The notes beneath the pieces were generated by a model that saw nothing but the letters and a program-made list of their open reading frames with translations, was not told where the DNA came from and made no database searches. Source: Zychaea mexicana (lineage: Eukaryota > Mucoromycota > Mucoromycetes > Mucorales > Lichtheimiaceae). From it: a stretch of 64,000 nt of DNA. The stretch's first letter is position 1. Each line of letters starts with the position of its first letter. A program made the position numbers and the translations under genes. Shown piece by piece: positions 26,168 to 38,431 of this stretch. The stretch covers positions 183,927 to 247,926 of the forward strand of contig NW_026516732.1 in the NCBI RefSeq assembly GCF_025766255.1. Direction: 5' to 3'.

Positions 26168-26703
26168 GACCATGGATCGCGTGCCAATACTGTCAAACGT
26201 AGAAGTTAAGTGAGCACTCTTATGCTGATCCACCCCGCCATTCAATTTTTACCTTGCAGTAGCGGCACGTGAATCATTGTTATCGTCGTCGTCGTCGTCG
26301 CTGTTGTTGTTGTTGTTTTTTCATTTGGAGGGGCGAGCTGTCTCAGTTGCAGTAGCACAATCTCGGCGTATGTCACAATAACGGTAACAGCAGGCTGCTG
26401 AGACTGACCGCCGGAATGCTGGGGCAAGTATGGTTTAGGGCATGGGTAAAGCGTTGGCGTGGGTTGTGCGTCAGCACGTTGGGTGGAGGTATACCGGACT
26501 CGCCGCCAGAACACCAGCAGCAGGAAAGCTTAGGTGTAGTATTCGAGTGACCTTTTCCTCGTAGTCGTGGTCGAAGTCATCGTCATCATCACCGTCATAG
26601 ACATACTCCTCCTCCTCCTTCCAGTGACCGCCACCAAAGACTTTATTGGTGATCAAGTTAATGATCAACATCAGAAATATACTAAGCCTAAAGGGTGTGT
26701 GCA
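26168..26703 (-). CDS. Possible small secreted or anchored protein, gene structure unresolved
   Basis: The ATG at 26703 opens a reading frame with a signal-peptide-like start (MHTPFRLSIFLMLIINLI) followed by an acidic stretch (Glu run, then Asp run). That frame closes near 26471. Downstream, three overlapping frames remain open for 40-90 residues. One gives a Pro-rich stretch (QPTPTLYPCPKPYLPQ). Another, joined over a GT-AG intron to 26168-26231, ends in a hydrophobic tail (SMVVLVIAAVASAQLV) that would suit a GPI-anchor signal but is interrupted by a TGA near 26322. Either an intron choice escaped me or the gene is decayed. X-box-like sites lie 45-120 bp upstream of the ATG. Confidence 0.3.
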
Positions 26704-26747
26704 TTTTGGTTAATGCAAGTGTTTTGACTGGATTTTTGCTCGAACCT

Positions 26748-26823
26748 GTTGCCGTTATAATACGCATGTTTATACAGCATTTCCATGGCAAAGGTTACGA
26801 CATGATTATATGCCATGGCAACG
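26748..26823. promoter_or_regulatory. X-box-like palindromes upstream of the putative secreted protein
   Basis: TTTCCATGGCAAAG at 26780 and ATGCCATGGCAACG at 26810 both contain the palindromic CCATGG core flanked as in RFX X-boxes. A weaker half-match, GTTGCCGTTATAAT, lies at 26748. They sit 45-120 bp upstream of the ATG at 26703 (minus). Similar clusters occur at 9.7 kb and 49.5 kb. Confidence 0.35.
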
Positions 26824-27146
26824 ACCGTTTCTCTAGGGTGAAGCCGTTGATTTTGCGCCGCTAACATTATGGTCAGAGAGAGTAACGAGATGAATGACGT
26901 TGTTGTCAGTAGTTATATTAGATGAAAGTGCAAAAAAATAGAAGAGAGAACGTTTTATTGAGTATATGCAAAAAAGAGGGAAGGATATGTAGAAAATCGC
27001 AAAGTCAACGAAGGGATGATTGCTTAGTGAGCGATTGTAATGTGCGAAATGCGTGAGTGTGTGTTTGAGCGGAGGTTATGTTTTCAAATGGGACATGGAT
27101 AAAGATGGAAAGATTTTCTTAGGGAGTAGTGAGGGAATCAACTTGT
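26824..27146. other. Intergenic, 3' flank of malic enzyme
   Basis: About 320 bp, purine-rich on the plus strand, probably the malic enzyme 3' UTR on the minus strand plus distal promoter of the upstream neighbour. No gene seen. Confidence 0.5.
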
Positions 27147-29559
27147 TTAGATGTGGGATTGCTTGTTTTTGGCGACGGGCAGGCTAAAGTGATCCTGCTG
27201 GTTGGGATCCCACATACGAGCAGTGACGTAGTCCATCAGCGCTTGATCAAAGTTGGCACTCGAGTTGGCGAGGCTGATTAACACAGGATCTTGTGCGAGG
27301 TTCTCGAGAAGAGCCTGTTTGCAGACAGCAGCGGCAACTTGAGCAGAGACTGTTCGGATGCGGTTCAAGGCTGGATACAGATCTCCATTTTGGGTTTCCT
27401 CAGGAAGAAGGGAGATGGAAAGGCCCTTTGCGGCTTCGTACACCATGCTATCCGAGACATGTCGGGCCTTTGCGATGATGGCACCCAAGCCGAGACCAGG
27501 GAAAATGTACATGTTGTTGCCTTGTCCGGCATGCTTGAGCTCGCCAGATGCCAACTTGTAAGGAGGGAAAGCAGTACCGGAGGCGAACAGTACATTCTCG
27601 CCAGTGTACTGCATAGCCTGCTCGAAAGTGCATTCAGCATTGGTCATGGGGTTCGACAGAGGGAAGACGATGGGCAGTTTGTTGTTTGTGGCCATCTTTT
27701 CAACAGCCTCCCTGGTGAATGCTTGGTGTTGGGCCGAAAGACCAATCAGGGCAGTAGGCTTGACATAGTCGATCACGTCGCACAAGGTTTTGAATTGTGC
27801 TTCTTGGTTGTCCGAACGAGCGAAATACACCTTGTGCTGTGCAAGCTTGTCACCACGATCCAGTGTTACCAAACCTTTGCTGTCTACAAGATAGAAGACA
27901 CGCTTGGCTTCCTCCTCGCTAAGACCGTGCTCGCGCATAAAGTATGTAAGAATGTTCTTGGCAACACCAATGGCCGACGATCCTGCACCAAAGAAAACAA
28001 TGCGGTGATCCTTGGGGTTGGTGCCGACTTTTTCTTCGGCCACCTTGACCGCATTCATGAAGCCTGCCAAGATGACAGAGCCGGTGCCTTGAATGTCATC
28101 GTTGAAGCAAAAGGTCTTGTGCTGGTACTTTTCAAGCAATCCAAAGGCCTATTGGATAAAAGAAAATAGCGAAAAGATGTCAGTCTTAGAAAAAATCACG
28201 CTGCTTCGTAGAAATGGATATGCTGATAAATACAAGATACATACGTGCTCAGAGGAGAAATCTTCAAATTGAACAAGAATATCGGGGTAGACATCATACA
28301 GGCCTTGCATGACTTGATCCATGGCTTCATAGAACTATTAGGTTGATTGATTGTTTCTTCTGTTAGTTTGATCATGCACGGTGGAAATTCGATGCATCTC
28401 TGTTGGGGGAATGTAGGGGAATGGTTGATGCTAGGTACATGGGTTAAAAAACAAAAGGAATTACAACATACCTCAGGATCAGCAGGACGCTTTTGTCTCA
28501 GGCCAAGATACAATGGATCGTTTAGGTAGCGGTCAGTGTTGGTGCCAAAGTCGAGGACAATGGGCAAGGTCTTGCGAGGATCGATGCCAGCAGCACCGGT
28601 GTAGAGCTGAAGCTTTCCGATAGGGATACCAATACCGTTCATGCCAAGATCGCCCAGGCCGAGAATTCTGGAGCCATCGGTAATCACAGTGATATCGGGG
28701 GCACCGTCTGCGTTCAGTCTATAATTCCGGAGGATATCCTTAATATACGGCAAGTCGTTGATTGTGAGATATAGACCATCGGGAGCACCTATAACAAGTA
28801 ATATAACCGTGGAGAGTCAGAAAAATTAAAGTTCGGAGAGGTGATGGTATAATTTTTGACCCGCGGGAACACAAAGTAGCTACTACGCTATGCACTCCAC
28901 ACTCCACTTCCGCTACTGCTACTTACCAGGTGGACCCAAAAATGGATAGATGTTGGAATACTCCACACAGGCTTCACCGACGGTTGGGGTGTAAATAATC
29001 GGGGCGATTTCCTAATAATAGCCAAAATAGAAAATGTCAACACACAAGGTTTTCAGGGGGGGGCAAGTCGACGAATGGGGAGATGAAACCGTTCAAGAAC
29101 GCCCAACAAACAAATTTGCCATTCATATTACTATTAATACGTACTGCTAGCTCGTCACAGACAAGCTTGTAAAACAATCTGGTGTTGCTGTTTCGAAGCT
29201 GTGCCATGAAAATGTACTTGTCCAAAGTGGTGCTCTTGGATCTTAATTGCTTCAGTGCGCGCTGTTTCTGCAGATCAAGAGGTTCGACGGCAATGGGGCT
29301 GTATCCACGCAGGCCAAGGTGTGCGCGTGCTTCCGCAGGAAGAGCAGTTCCTATAAGTAACGTACACAGGCTGTCAAAACAAAAACTTCATCTACGTTTG
29401 ATCTGTCCACGAGTATCGATTGCTAATGTCGCTGTATGTTGAGAGAGACGTACCTTGGTTGTAATAAGGAGATGTTGCAAACTGGGCGACTTGCTTGACA
29501 GCCTTGGTGGCGCCATTGGTTGAGACGATAGTAGTGTGTTCTTGTTCGATGACAGGCAT
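27147..29559 (-). CDS. NAD(P)-dependent malic enzyme
   Basis: Oxidative decarboxylation of malate to pyruvate with NAD(P)H production; in oleaginous Mucoromycota this enzyme is linked to NADPH supply for lipid synthesis. Exons: 29454-29559, 29145-29350, 28927-29011, 28472-28788, 28245-28334, 27147-28148, giving 601 residues from MPVIEQEH. Conserved motifs are EIAPIIYTPTVGEAC, the segment containing VITDGSRILGLGDLG, the metal-site region FEDFSSEHAFGLL, FNDDIQGTGSVILAG, the dinucleotide-binding FFGAGSSAIGVA and the late FPLSNPMTNAECTFEQA. Length fits the family. A TATA-like TTTAAATA lies ~60 bp upstream of this ATG (29616-29623). The same frame stays open to an ATG at 29676, adding 39 residues that look like a mitochondrial presequence (see findings). 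Coenzyme preference cannot be decided by eye. Confidence 0.95.
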
Positions 29560-29928
29560 GGCAGTAGAGTAAAAGCGATAACGAAGAAAAAAGGAACCAG
29601 GTTTGAAATGACGGGTATTTAAAGGATTTGGAAGCTTCCCACGCGTCAGGGCACCAACGGAAGATAGTGGCATCATTCAGTTAAGATTACGTAGTATAAG
29701 CTTTTAAAAAATCGGTTGTTAAAGTAGTTGAAGTAAGACAGGAAAAGTATGATACCACGAAAATCTTCATGTGCTTTATACCAGTTGCATAGTATGACTC
29801 TAGCAAATGAAAATTGAGCAAATAGTTCGACTCATTTGATCTAGACAGGTACATTGAAACTCCTATAACCTGGAGCATGTGCATTCAGACACCCTTTCAT
29901 GTGCACCCGCATGCAAATCAGCCATGAC

Positions 29929-30690
29929 TCAGAACACCTCTTCTTTATTGTATTGTAAGCCTTGTTGCAACCATTCAAACGTGACAAGGGCACTCTGGAA
30001 CCTGATCTTCATGCCATCATTGTTACCATTGCTACTGCTATAACTAGGGTGGTCGTTTGATGGTCGGTGCATGGTACGACACTGATTACAGAACGTATTA
30101 TCCCCCCATTGTTGCCCAACAATGCTAAACTGGATCTGTCCTGCTTCTCCACCTTGGTCCCCATCCAGCCGCTGCTGGTATACACCTGGGCTCCAAACTA
30201 TGGGGATGTTGAGCGTCTGATCCTCAGCTGTTGGAGGGCACGGCCATTGTGCGCAAATAAGCTTTAGCGATGACGGTGGATTGTGAGTTATGACAAAATG
30301 GTCGTTGCTAGTAGTAGCACTGCTGACAACCTCGCCATCCGCGGATGAGGATGGTGCTGCTGGCTCAAACCGCAGATAGCCTCCTTGTGTATCATAGCCG
30401 GTGCACCGGAGCCTAGCGATCGCCTCTAGGTTTCGATCGCCATGGCAAAGCGCAGCCATATATCCCGCGGGCGTATAGAAGGCTAGTTCCCATGCTTCTG
30501 CCTTGGCACGGGTCTGTATTGCATAGCTACAATAGTCCCAAAAATTTCGATCTCCTGATGCTTGTTGTAACAGTCTGCCGAGGTCTATCAGTCTAACAAA
30601 CGAAAATACCGATAGGATGATATCAAACGGCCAATGGTGCCGGCCGTCTTCGTGTTCCACGGCTCTAGGTTCTCGGACTGATTCTAGCAT
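29929..30690 (-). CDS. F-box-like protein of unknown function
   Basis: Single-exon ORF of 253 residues. Residues ~20-60 (WPFDIILSVFSFVRLIDLGR then a conserved-looking Trp) fit an F-box-like helical motif. The rest has no recognisable repeat; near residue 205 there is a CNQC pair followed by His, possibly a lone metal site. Probable substrate adaptor by analogy, target unknown. No intron was needed. The next gene upstream on the same strand is far away, so it is an independent unit. Confidence 0.65.
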   Translation of the reverse strand: MLESVREPRAVEHEDGRHHWPFDIILSVFSFVRLIDLGRLLQQASGDRNFWDYCSYAIQTRAKAEAWELAFYTPAGYMAALCHGDRNLEAIARLRCTGYDTQGGYLRFEPAAPSSSADGEVVSSATTSNDHFVITHNPPSSLKLICAQWPCPPTAEDQTLNIPIVWSPGVYQQRLDGDQGGEAGQIQFSIVGQQWGDNTFCNQCRTMHRPSNDHPSYSSSNGNNDGMKIRFQSALVTFEWLQQGLQYNKEEVF

Positions 30691-33600
30691 GAATATAACG
30701 TGTTACTTGTGGGAAAAGGATATGGTATCAAGACAAAGAGCGGGAGAATGAAGAGGAAAAGGGAAAAATAGCAGCAAAGGCGTCATGCTTCAATGACAAT
30801 GACCAAAAGCATCATCGCCCTGATAGCGATTTTTCTCTTTTGCAAACCCTTGTCGGTGCTGGCTCCTGTAATTTACTATCAGTTGACGAATTATGCATAC
30901 ATACCCTCCAACTTTGCGATGTAACCCCCTTGTCATCATAGTTCGTAAAGATGTTCATGTCTCTCCCCCAATTTTCTTTCGGCATGCCAAACGTTGCCAA
31001 GAGGGCAAACCCCAGATTTCATCGCCACCACGGACCAAGCAATAGTGTAACTATCGAAAAGCAGGTGTGCTGAGTCAGACCATCGCACGGCTTCTCAATG
31101 GACGAGAACAGACAGCAGCCGCTACATAAACGGAGATATTTCTAAAAACCGCTGGACCCGATTTTTGAGATTGAACACGTGGGTAAAACTTTTGTCCTTC
31201 TTTCCTCCAGAGGCAGGGGGCATCAAGCAAGATGTCTGTTTTCTAAAAGAAAATATTTTAAACAGCGGGGGAATCTCCTTTGCTTGAAAGGCATCAATAA
31301 ATCTTTGAGTCCACTGTTTGCATCAAGGCCATGTCACAAATCGCATAAGCAAGCGCCAATCAAAAGCTGTTAAATCGCGAACCTTATCGGCCACGAACGG
31401 GAACAAGCTGTTTCTGTTTGGACTTCCGAGGATCCAAGAGCAGCAACAGCCCCATATGTTGATTAACGCGTTTGCTTTTTTCTGTATTGTTGCATTGCAT
31501 GATGATACGTGTGATTATCAGTCAAATTCCTGCCTTGTATCCTTCTAAAGGCAACATTCGCGAACTTGCATTCCGGACTTGTTACTTTTGTGCTTTCGTC
31601 GGCAGTATATAATGGCGCCCCCCCCTAACTAGCAATGCACTGGCTACCCTCACTCCCCAAAACTCCTTCCTCCTCCAAAAGCCTCCACCCCACACGCCCA
31701 CGTACTATTGGAGTTAAATTTTCCGGCAGAGAGCGAATTCTGGCCCGAAAAAGCACCCCACATATTGTGCTGTGGCGTTACCTTGCGCTTCCGCTTTGCT
31801 ACACCAAATATACTCCACACTTGACGTTCCGATGCGCCTGTTTGGATGTACTGGTAAATTGCGGGTAAAACCACGAAAAATATATGTCCTGAGAAATAAT
31901 ACCCACAAATCCGTTCCGTGATGTGTCATTTGTCACCCTTTTCTTCTTCTTGTCGATATGGAATGTGCGTATATCGCATATATCCTCTAATTAGTCGTTT
32001 TCGTTAATGTACACTCACGAACAAGCCGGCGTGCTCCGTTCCTCATTGTACGGTCATACTTCATCTGATAAATATCGACAACAACACGAGATGCTAAAAC
32101 TATATACAACTGTTTGACATGCTCTCGCGGTCGGTTCTGTCCGTTGACACATTATCTAATACAAATTACCTTTACATAATAGGTGCGGACGGGATCCCTA
32201 GCAGTTTGGCAGAATTAATAACGAGATCATGAGAGTGATTATAGAAAATATCTCTTTTTGGGTTTCGGAACACCAATGTTACATAAACAGACAGGTTCAA
32301 TTATCAAGTGTTTTATTTTACCAATCCATCTAAATTGTAGGATGACCGCCAGCATCCTTTCCTTGACAAGAGATATCGACCTGGCATTCCCTCAATCTGC
32401 TTTTCACTCGAAAATCCATTCTTACATATACTGTATTATCTGAGAAATTCACGTAAAACGGTGGTCGCCGCCAGCTCCGTAACATCCTTGTATAAGTGTT
32501 CTATATACATACTCAATGTCAGATGTTTGAGCTAAACTGTCTATTAATCACTTCGTCTAGTGATAACCCTCTCTTTGTAAATCATATTGTAGTGACAGTG
32601 ATGAAAGTAACGTTCAGCAATGTCAAATGATGCCCTATCCATCTAGTAAATCAACATGCTTCTTTTGAAATCTATTTTGATTATCGTATGTTAATCAGAA
32701 TCAGGTCGTCCACTTAGTTTTTTAACAAGTATAGTAATAGTTCATCATTGAGACCAGGTATATTTGACGTTCCAAACACAGCACTGTATAAGATACATAC
32801 AGACTAGCTCATTCTTTGTCAATGGACTTGTCAACATGCAAAAAGAATATTATACAGACAGTGATCCTATCCAACTACAATGTTCGTTTTTGATCCATAA
32901 GTAGTTACATAAATTTTCAAGCACTGTGTGCGTAGTACTAACATTGAGCTACATTTTCGGAGGTCGTCATTTTTGGCTACATAGCATACACATACGCTTC
33001 TCCACTGCCGTCAATTACGGTTAGGCTGTATCACTACGGGCAAAGTAAATTTGGCCGTTCCGTTACTCTGGAGATGATGCATATTATAAAGCTATTTAAA
33101 AAAGCAGGACATGTACTAATGAAAGTCGCACCCGCTTTTGCTGCTTTTGCTTGTCTGTCTACTTTCGTCAGTTTTGAGGTCGCGAAGCAATTTGACACAG
33201 CTATGAAAAAGTTGATACATCCAAACTGTACAAAGTGCTGGATAAATTACGGTATCATATGTAGAGAAATCTACTAAATGCTTCCAAAATAAGCTTCCAG
33301 AGAACTAAGTAGTGCCGGATTAGATGTAACAACGGGACAAGCAACTCTAAGTTGACCTGATGTGTCTAATAATCGATAAAGGCAGGTTCAAGAGAGTATC
33401 ATAGCATCTCTCAAAGCCAAAAATACATTTCTGCCTTCACTGGTTCCAATTACGCATTTCGTGTTCAGCAGTACAAATGACCAGGATTTGGGAAAATCAG
33501 GTGTAATATCTCGGAATTAATAAACAAGAAAGAACAAACGGATACCATACTCTCCCGTTCACAGTTTACAGTGAATCTGAAATTAGACACGATGTATTAA

Positions 33601-35150
33601 ATCAAGGAACACTTAATGAGTTCGAGATTTGCTTACTGGCATAGAGAATACTACTTAGCTGTAGTTGATATTTGATGACTGTGTTCAAATCATCGTTCTA
33701 TTTCATGCATCTTTCTAGTATTGACAACCCCGCCCTTTTAATTTAGCAACAAATCAACTAACGTTCCTAACATGATGCGCAATAAGCTAAAGATGACCAA
33801 CCTTGTGCTCAAGAGCGAAGACACTACGGCTGTCTGTGATGTTGGGCAGAACGGACACTAGACTGTAAACTTTATCCTCGCAATATCAGCGTTCATGAGC
33901 ATGATTAGGTATGGTTCTGCGCCCGAACATCGATCTGGCAGCCCGGCCCATGCTTTTTTGTAGGACGATCCTCCATCACCTTCCTATAAGGTTAGCGCTT
34001 CCATCGCTGCAATAAGGAAGAAAAAGAATGTATTCATATTGTTTCAAGATAGCATGGTGCCATTCATGTTTGTCCCAATATACAATTATCTCTAAGATGA
34101 TCACTCCGCCTATCAAGAAGTGCGGTGTTAGACGTGCCAGGCATATGCTCAAATACCGCACACTCATGCAACTTTTGAAAAAAGGCGAAGCGTAAGCGAT
34201 TTTTCACAACACAGATCTTTACCTATTTTTCCAAGCATTTTAGCCGCTGACTGCTCCTTCCCAACATGTATAATCCAGCATTATGATATATATTTTGGGG
34301 GTTTTTTTAAAGACCTGCAAAGTATTTAGTAAGCTGGCTAAGTTCGTTTATAAGAATAATATATCCACCGTAAGAGGTCCGTTCACAAAGATACTTCATC
34401 ACCGATAATTCATCGGTTCATTTTCAAACGTAATATCCATTGCAAGTGGCAAGGATAACAAAATCAAAGGCTCGGTGCTATATCCTCCAATCACTCAATT
34501 TTTCACTTGACCAATTTTCACTTGCATTGATATCTTTTAGAAGAAGGACTTATCTTAAGCATGAACAACTCCAATTTTCAAGCGAACTGTAAACAAGAGC
34601 TGTCCCAGTGCTCGTGGAAATTGAATTTGGATCAAATATGGTGATGCTTAAAGATGAGTTACTGTTTATTCTTCAAAATGGATCTGGAGAGTCGTGTAAA
34701 TTGGCTACTTAACGCGACATTTACTTTGGTGAAGTACTGTATTTGCTATGATGTTTCTTGCTTAATTTTTTTCCTACATCTAGTTATACTGAATTGAAAT
34801 ATACTTATTAGAGAAATTTATCGGTTGTGAGAAATGCTTATAGCTGAGATGCGTGAAAAGCAAATGTTGTCGTACCAAGTATGTATGAACAATAGGGAGC
34901 CCTTTCCAATTGACGACATCCAAATCTTTACTGTTGTTGAGCCGAGTACAGACAAGCGGTAACGTGCTTTTATAGTTAAAAGCTTTGAAGACAAGAAGCA
35001 CTGGTCGCACTTTACAGAAAATATATTAAACGAAAGACTGTGTTCATAGCGATAACACGCTGGTTGATTATTTTGCCTGTATTTAGATAGGAAGTGAGGC
35101 TATCTATAGGAGAATACTGTATACATGCCTTAACAATCCCTTCCATCAGC
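30691..35150. other. 4.5-kb gene-poor interval
   Basis: No coding region supported on either strand. ORFs are short, overlapping and domain-free (for example 31635-31868, 33074-33277, 34780-35010). Composition is AT-rich and unstructured to the eye. The interval ends at a retroelement remnant, so it may be old insertion debris. Confidence 0.5.
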
Positions 35151-35163
35151 TCTATACCAGGTT

Positions 35164-35690
35164 GTGAATCACGATGCCGACCCTCGTAACGACCCCGTTC
35201 AGGTGACTATTGCTCAAAAGCGCGACGACGAGCTCAAACCTCGCGAGAGCACCCAAAAAACCATTCGTTGCCTCTGGTCTACAAGAATGATCGACCCTGT
35301 TCTCTACCTCTCCGTCTTCTCACGAAACCGGCATCGCTTAATCAAGTGCCGTATGCATTGGCTCCCAGCGTACCCGCTCCAAAGATGCCGTTGCGACAGA
35401 CCATTGGCCAGCCGAGAACACTATGCCGAATGCGAGCATCTTCGTCCCCTGCTTCGAGCTCTTCGATGCTTTCGGACCACTCCCAGACTTGCAATCCGAC
35501 GATGTACAACCACTAGACTAAATTTTGAGCCATCCACCACGCTCTGATGCCAAACTCTTGTGTGGCAGATGGAAGAGAACCTGGCCGACTCTGGTCCATG
35601 TCCTGCGCGAAATAGAGAGCCTCAGCCATCCAGGTGTTGACTATGATGCATCGGATTCAGAACCTGCTCCGCAAGATGCCCTCCTCTAGA
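35164..35690 (+). pseudogene. Decayed C-terminal end of a reverse-transcriptase-type retroelement
   Basis: Frame 1 (to 35547) contains RLIKCRMHWLPAYPL followed by CRCDRP...REHYAEC, a C-x-C...H-x3-C arrangement of the kind found at the C-terminus of fungal non-LTR element proteins. The coding signal then jumps to another frame (35551-35690: AKLLCGRWKRTWPTLVHVLR, then VDYDASDSEPAPQ and a stop), so at least one frameshift separates the halves. No upstream polymerase motifs remain. It looks like a different family from the 58.8-kb insertion because the cysteine pattern differs. Confidence 0.5.
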
Positions 35691-36955
35691 CATACACATG
35701 TATACTCTTTCCTTACAGCATATTTCAAAGTGTCTTCCTTGTCGTTCTCATTATCTGTCCCCTCTTTCTTCTGTAATTTCTTTTATTCTTTTACCTCGTT
35801 TCGCATCACTTTCAACAGCAATTTCAAACCCTCTGCAGTGTCTCCTCCACCTTAACTTTTTTCCCATTATACGGGATTTTTTTCGATTGTGGTATCCCTC
35901 ATTTGTAAATACTCTCCCCCTAACTGTACCGCAAGGAAGCGACCAATTACACAAGGTCACTTAAGTCTTCCATAAAAAATAAAAGAAACTAAATTCGAAC
36001 TATATACATGCCTTATTACTCAGTATAGTTTATATTGAACCTTTCTCGTTCAATTATTAAGTAACTGCTGTCAACCACTTCAAACCTTCTAAAATTTATT
36101 ATTAAAAATACGTATCGCCAGTTTTAACAGCTCCAACTCATTTGCCAAAAAGATGTGTACTTTTAAGACCATTTTTTACTGATTCAAGTATAAGTATTTC
36201 GTTAGTTATAAAGTTACTGTAGCTTTTAAGAAGGAACCCAAACCAGGGCCGTGTCATAAATTATAGGATTGCTTAAATACACACCACTATTTCAAATAAA
36301 AAGCACGATCGATATTGTCTAAGTATGCTAGAGAAGCTTCCAATGGAATTAATAAGAACCATGTATAACATACGACCTTCCGGGCTATTCCTTGTACTGA
36401 GATCATCATCATCATTTTACTATTAGAAAACTTATATAGAGATCAATGCTATAAGTTACGATGGATAATCAGCTTTTGCTTAGCAACTATGAATACTCTT
36501 CTTTTGGCAACAGCAGTTTCTTCTTTGGAGTCTTGGATGTTTTCTTTATATAATAAAAAGCTGACCACAAACAGACCGCTGAGCCAGTAACAGTAAGTAC
36601 TTGCTTCTCCGAACTCGAAAATTTTTTTTCTTCTAAGTCGGCCGAACCTGTGTGATCCTCCTCTTTCGCTTTGCGCTTGCTATTGAAAGGTGCGTCGAGT
36701 CGTCACTTAAGTTTTCCACGCATTGTTGCCAATCACTTGCCCACACTCCCATATCGACACTATCGCCATTTTCGATCGATAATTGCGTTTATTGATCGTA
36801 CTTGATCAAACCTTCCCTTTTCCCACTCTCAAACGCTCAATTATGAAATTGGGTGGCTTGTGAATGTGTGGGGACCCAAACCTTTCATCGCGATGCGCGT
36901 TTTTGTTATTTTTGTTTCTCACACATAACGACCTTATTTTTACATTCAGAATAAT
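35691..36955. other. Intergenic, includes NAC-beta promoter
   Basis: About 1.3 kb. The distal part is T-rich flank of the retroelement remnant. The proximal 300 bp is pyrimidine-rich and is probably the promoter and leader of the NAC-beta gene. No gene seen. Confidence 0.5.
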
Positions 36956-37795
36956 ATGAACAACGACAAGCTCGCTAAGCTCCAGTCTCAAGTCCGTATC
37001 GGTGGCAAGGGTAAGAAACAATTTAAAAAATATTGCATTGTTCTGCAGTGAAGCTTCCAGGCACATACACGCACTCTGTAGCCATCCCGCTAAGCTATAA
37101 TTGCTGACGATTTTTTATTATTTCAAAATTTGCAGGTACTCCCCGTCGTAAGGTCAAGAAAGCCACCAAGGCAACTGGTGGTGATGACAGAAAGCTCCAA
37201 GGTGCTTTGCAAAAGTTGGGTGTCCAACCCCTTGGTGGCATTGAAGAAGTCAACATGTTCAAGGAAGACGGCAAGGTCATTCACTTTGGTGCCCCCCGTG
37301 GTAAGCAGTTGTCTTTTTTTCTTCAAGTTTGAAAAGCACACTTGTCGAAGGCAATTATGCTCATAAACGATACTATCATGTAGTCCAAGCTGCTGTCAAC
37401 TCCAACACCTTCGCCATCCACGGTCGCTCCGTTGAGAAGGAATTGACTGAATTGGGTAATGTGCTCAGAAGTTTTAGATATTACGAAGGGGCTGCTGTGG
37501 AAGAAAGTAGAGTAAGAGTAGGTGACAAAGTGTGGGACAAGTCATAACTAACATTTATCAACAAACAAATGCGAACAATATAACAGTTCCCGGTATCTTG
37601 AGCCAATTGGGCCCTGACTCCTTGGCCAGCTTGCGCAAGCTTGCTGAGGCATACCAATCCGCCCAGGGTGGTGCTGCCGGCGGTGACGATGATGATGAGA
37701 TCCCCGACTTGGTCGAGAGCTTCGACAAGGCCGAGGTTGAGGACAAGAAGGAAGAAAAGGCCGAGGAAAAGGCTGAAGGCGAAGTCAAGGCCTAA
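36956..37795 (+). CDS. EGD1: Nascent polypeptide-associated complex subunit beta (BTF3/Egd1)
   Basis: Ribosome-bound chaperone subunit that with NAC-alpha contacts emerging chains. Exons: 36956-37010, 37136-37300, 37384-37455, 37587-37795, giving 166 residues. The N-terminus has the ribosome-binding basic motif ([11 protein letters not shown]). The NAC domain covers residues ~35-100 ([47 protein letters not shown]-like [13 protein letters not shown]). The tail is acidic with EKAEEKAE repeats, as usual. Length is standard. Three introns of 72-131 nt; intron phases 1, 1, 1. Confidence 0.96.
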
Positions 37796-38431
37796 AAGCT
37801 AGGCTTGTGATCTTGTAATAATCCATGTTTTTCTTTTTTCTCCAAAAAACATAATACATTTTTCATTTTCTATGACAGAGAAAAAAAAGCATTTCATTGA
37901 TTGCTATTATGCTCATTGTGTCTGTGACTCTGTCAGTGCAAAACGGAGTATGCATGTAGTATGTAGTATGTAGAAAGTATTAGTTGTTAGTGTCTTATTC
38001 TGTTCCAAAATTAACATTTTGAATAAGGGGAACGATGAGCAGAACACACATAGAAACACACCCACGCTATATACGAAACTTAAATTAGGTGATTGGGAAA
38101 AGACAAAAGAAGAAATTGAAAAGCGAGGTGTCCCCTTGTTTGCCGTTAGCCATTACAATAGAAAGAGGGTATAGGTACCCACATAATAATAACAACAATA
38201 TATATAAACGCGTGCCCATTGTTCTTGTAAATAAATGGGTATTCCTAGTCAAAAGCTATATAAACCCTCTCAAATTGCCTTGACCTTTTCTGTATCATCC
38301 TCCTCCCCCTCCCTTCTCGTCTATAGAGAGAACGCAAAAACTTAAACTGATTTCCTATCACCACTAACTACTACTTTTACTGTAACTACTACCCAGTCCT
38401 TTCCTTATCCACTCCATTCCTTCAATACAAA
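37796..38431. other. Intergenic with TATA box for the small zinc-finger gene
   Basis: NAC-beta 3' UTR followed by the promoter of the next gene. TATATAAA occurs at 38267-38274, about 158 bp before the ATG at 38432, and the leader is pyrimidine-rich. Confidence 0.5.

Noticed and set aside
27291..28169. Long plus-strand ORF of 292 residues
   Set aside because: Antisense to the main malic enzyme exon; codon-biased genes often leave such open antisense frames.
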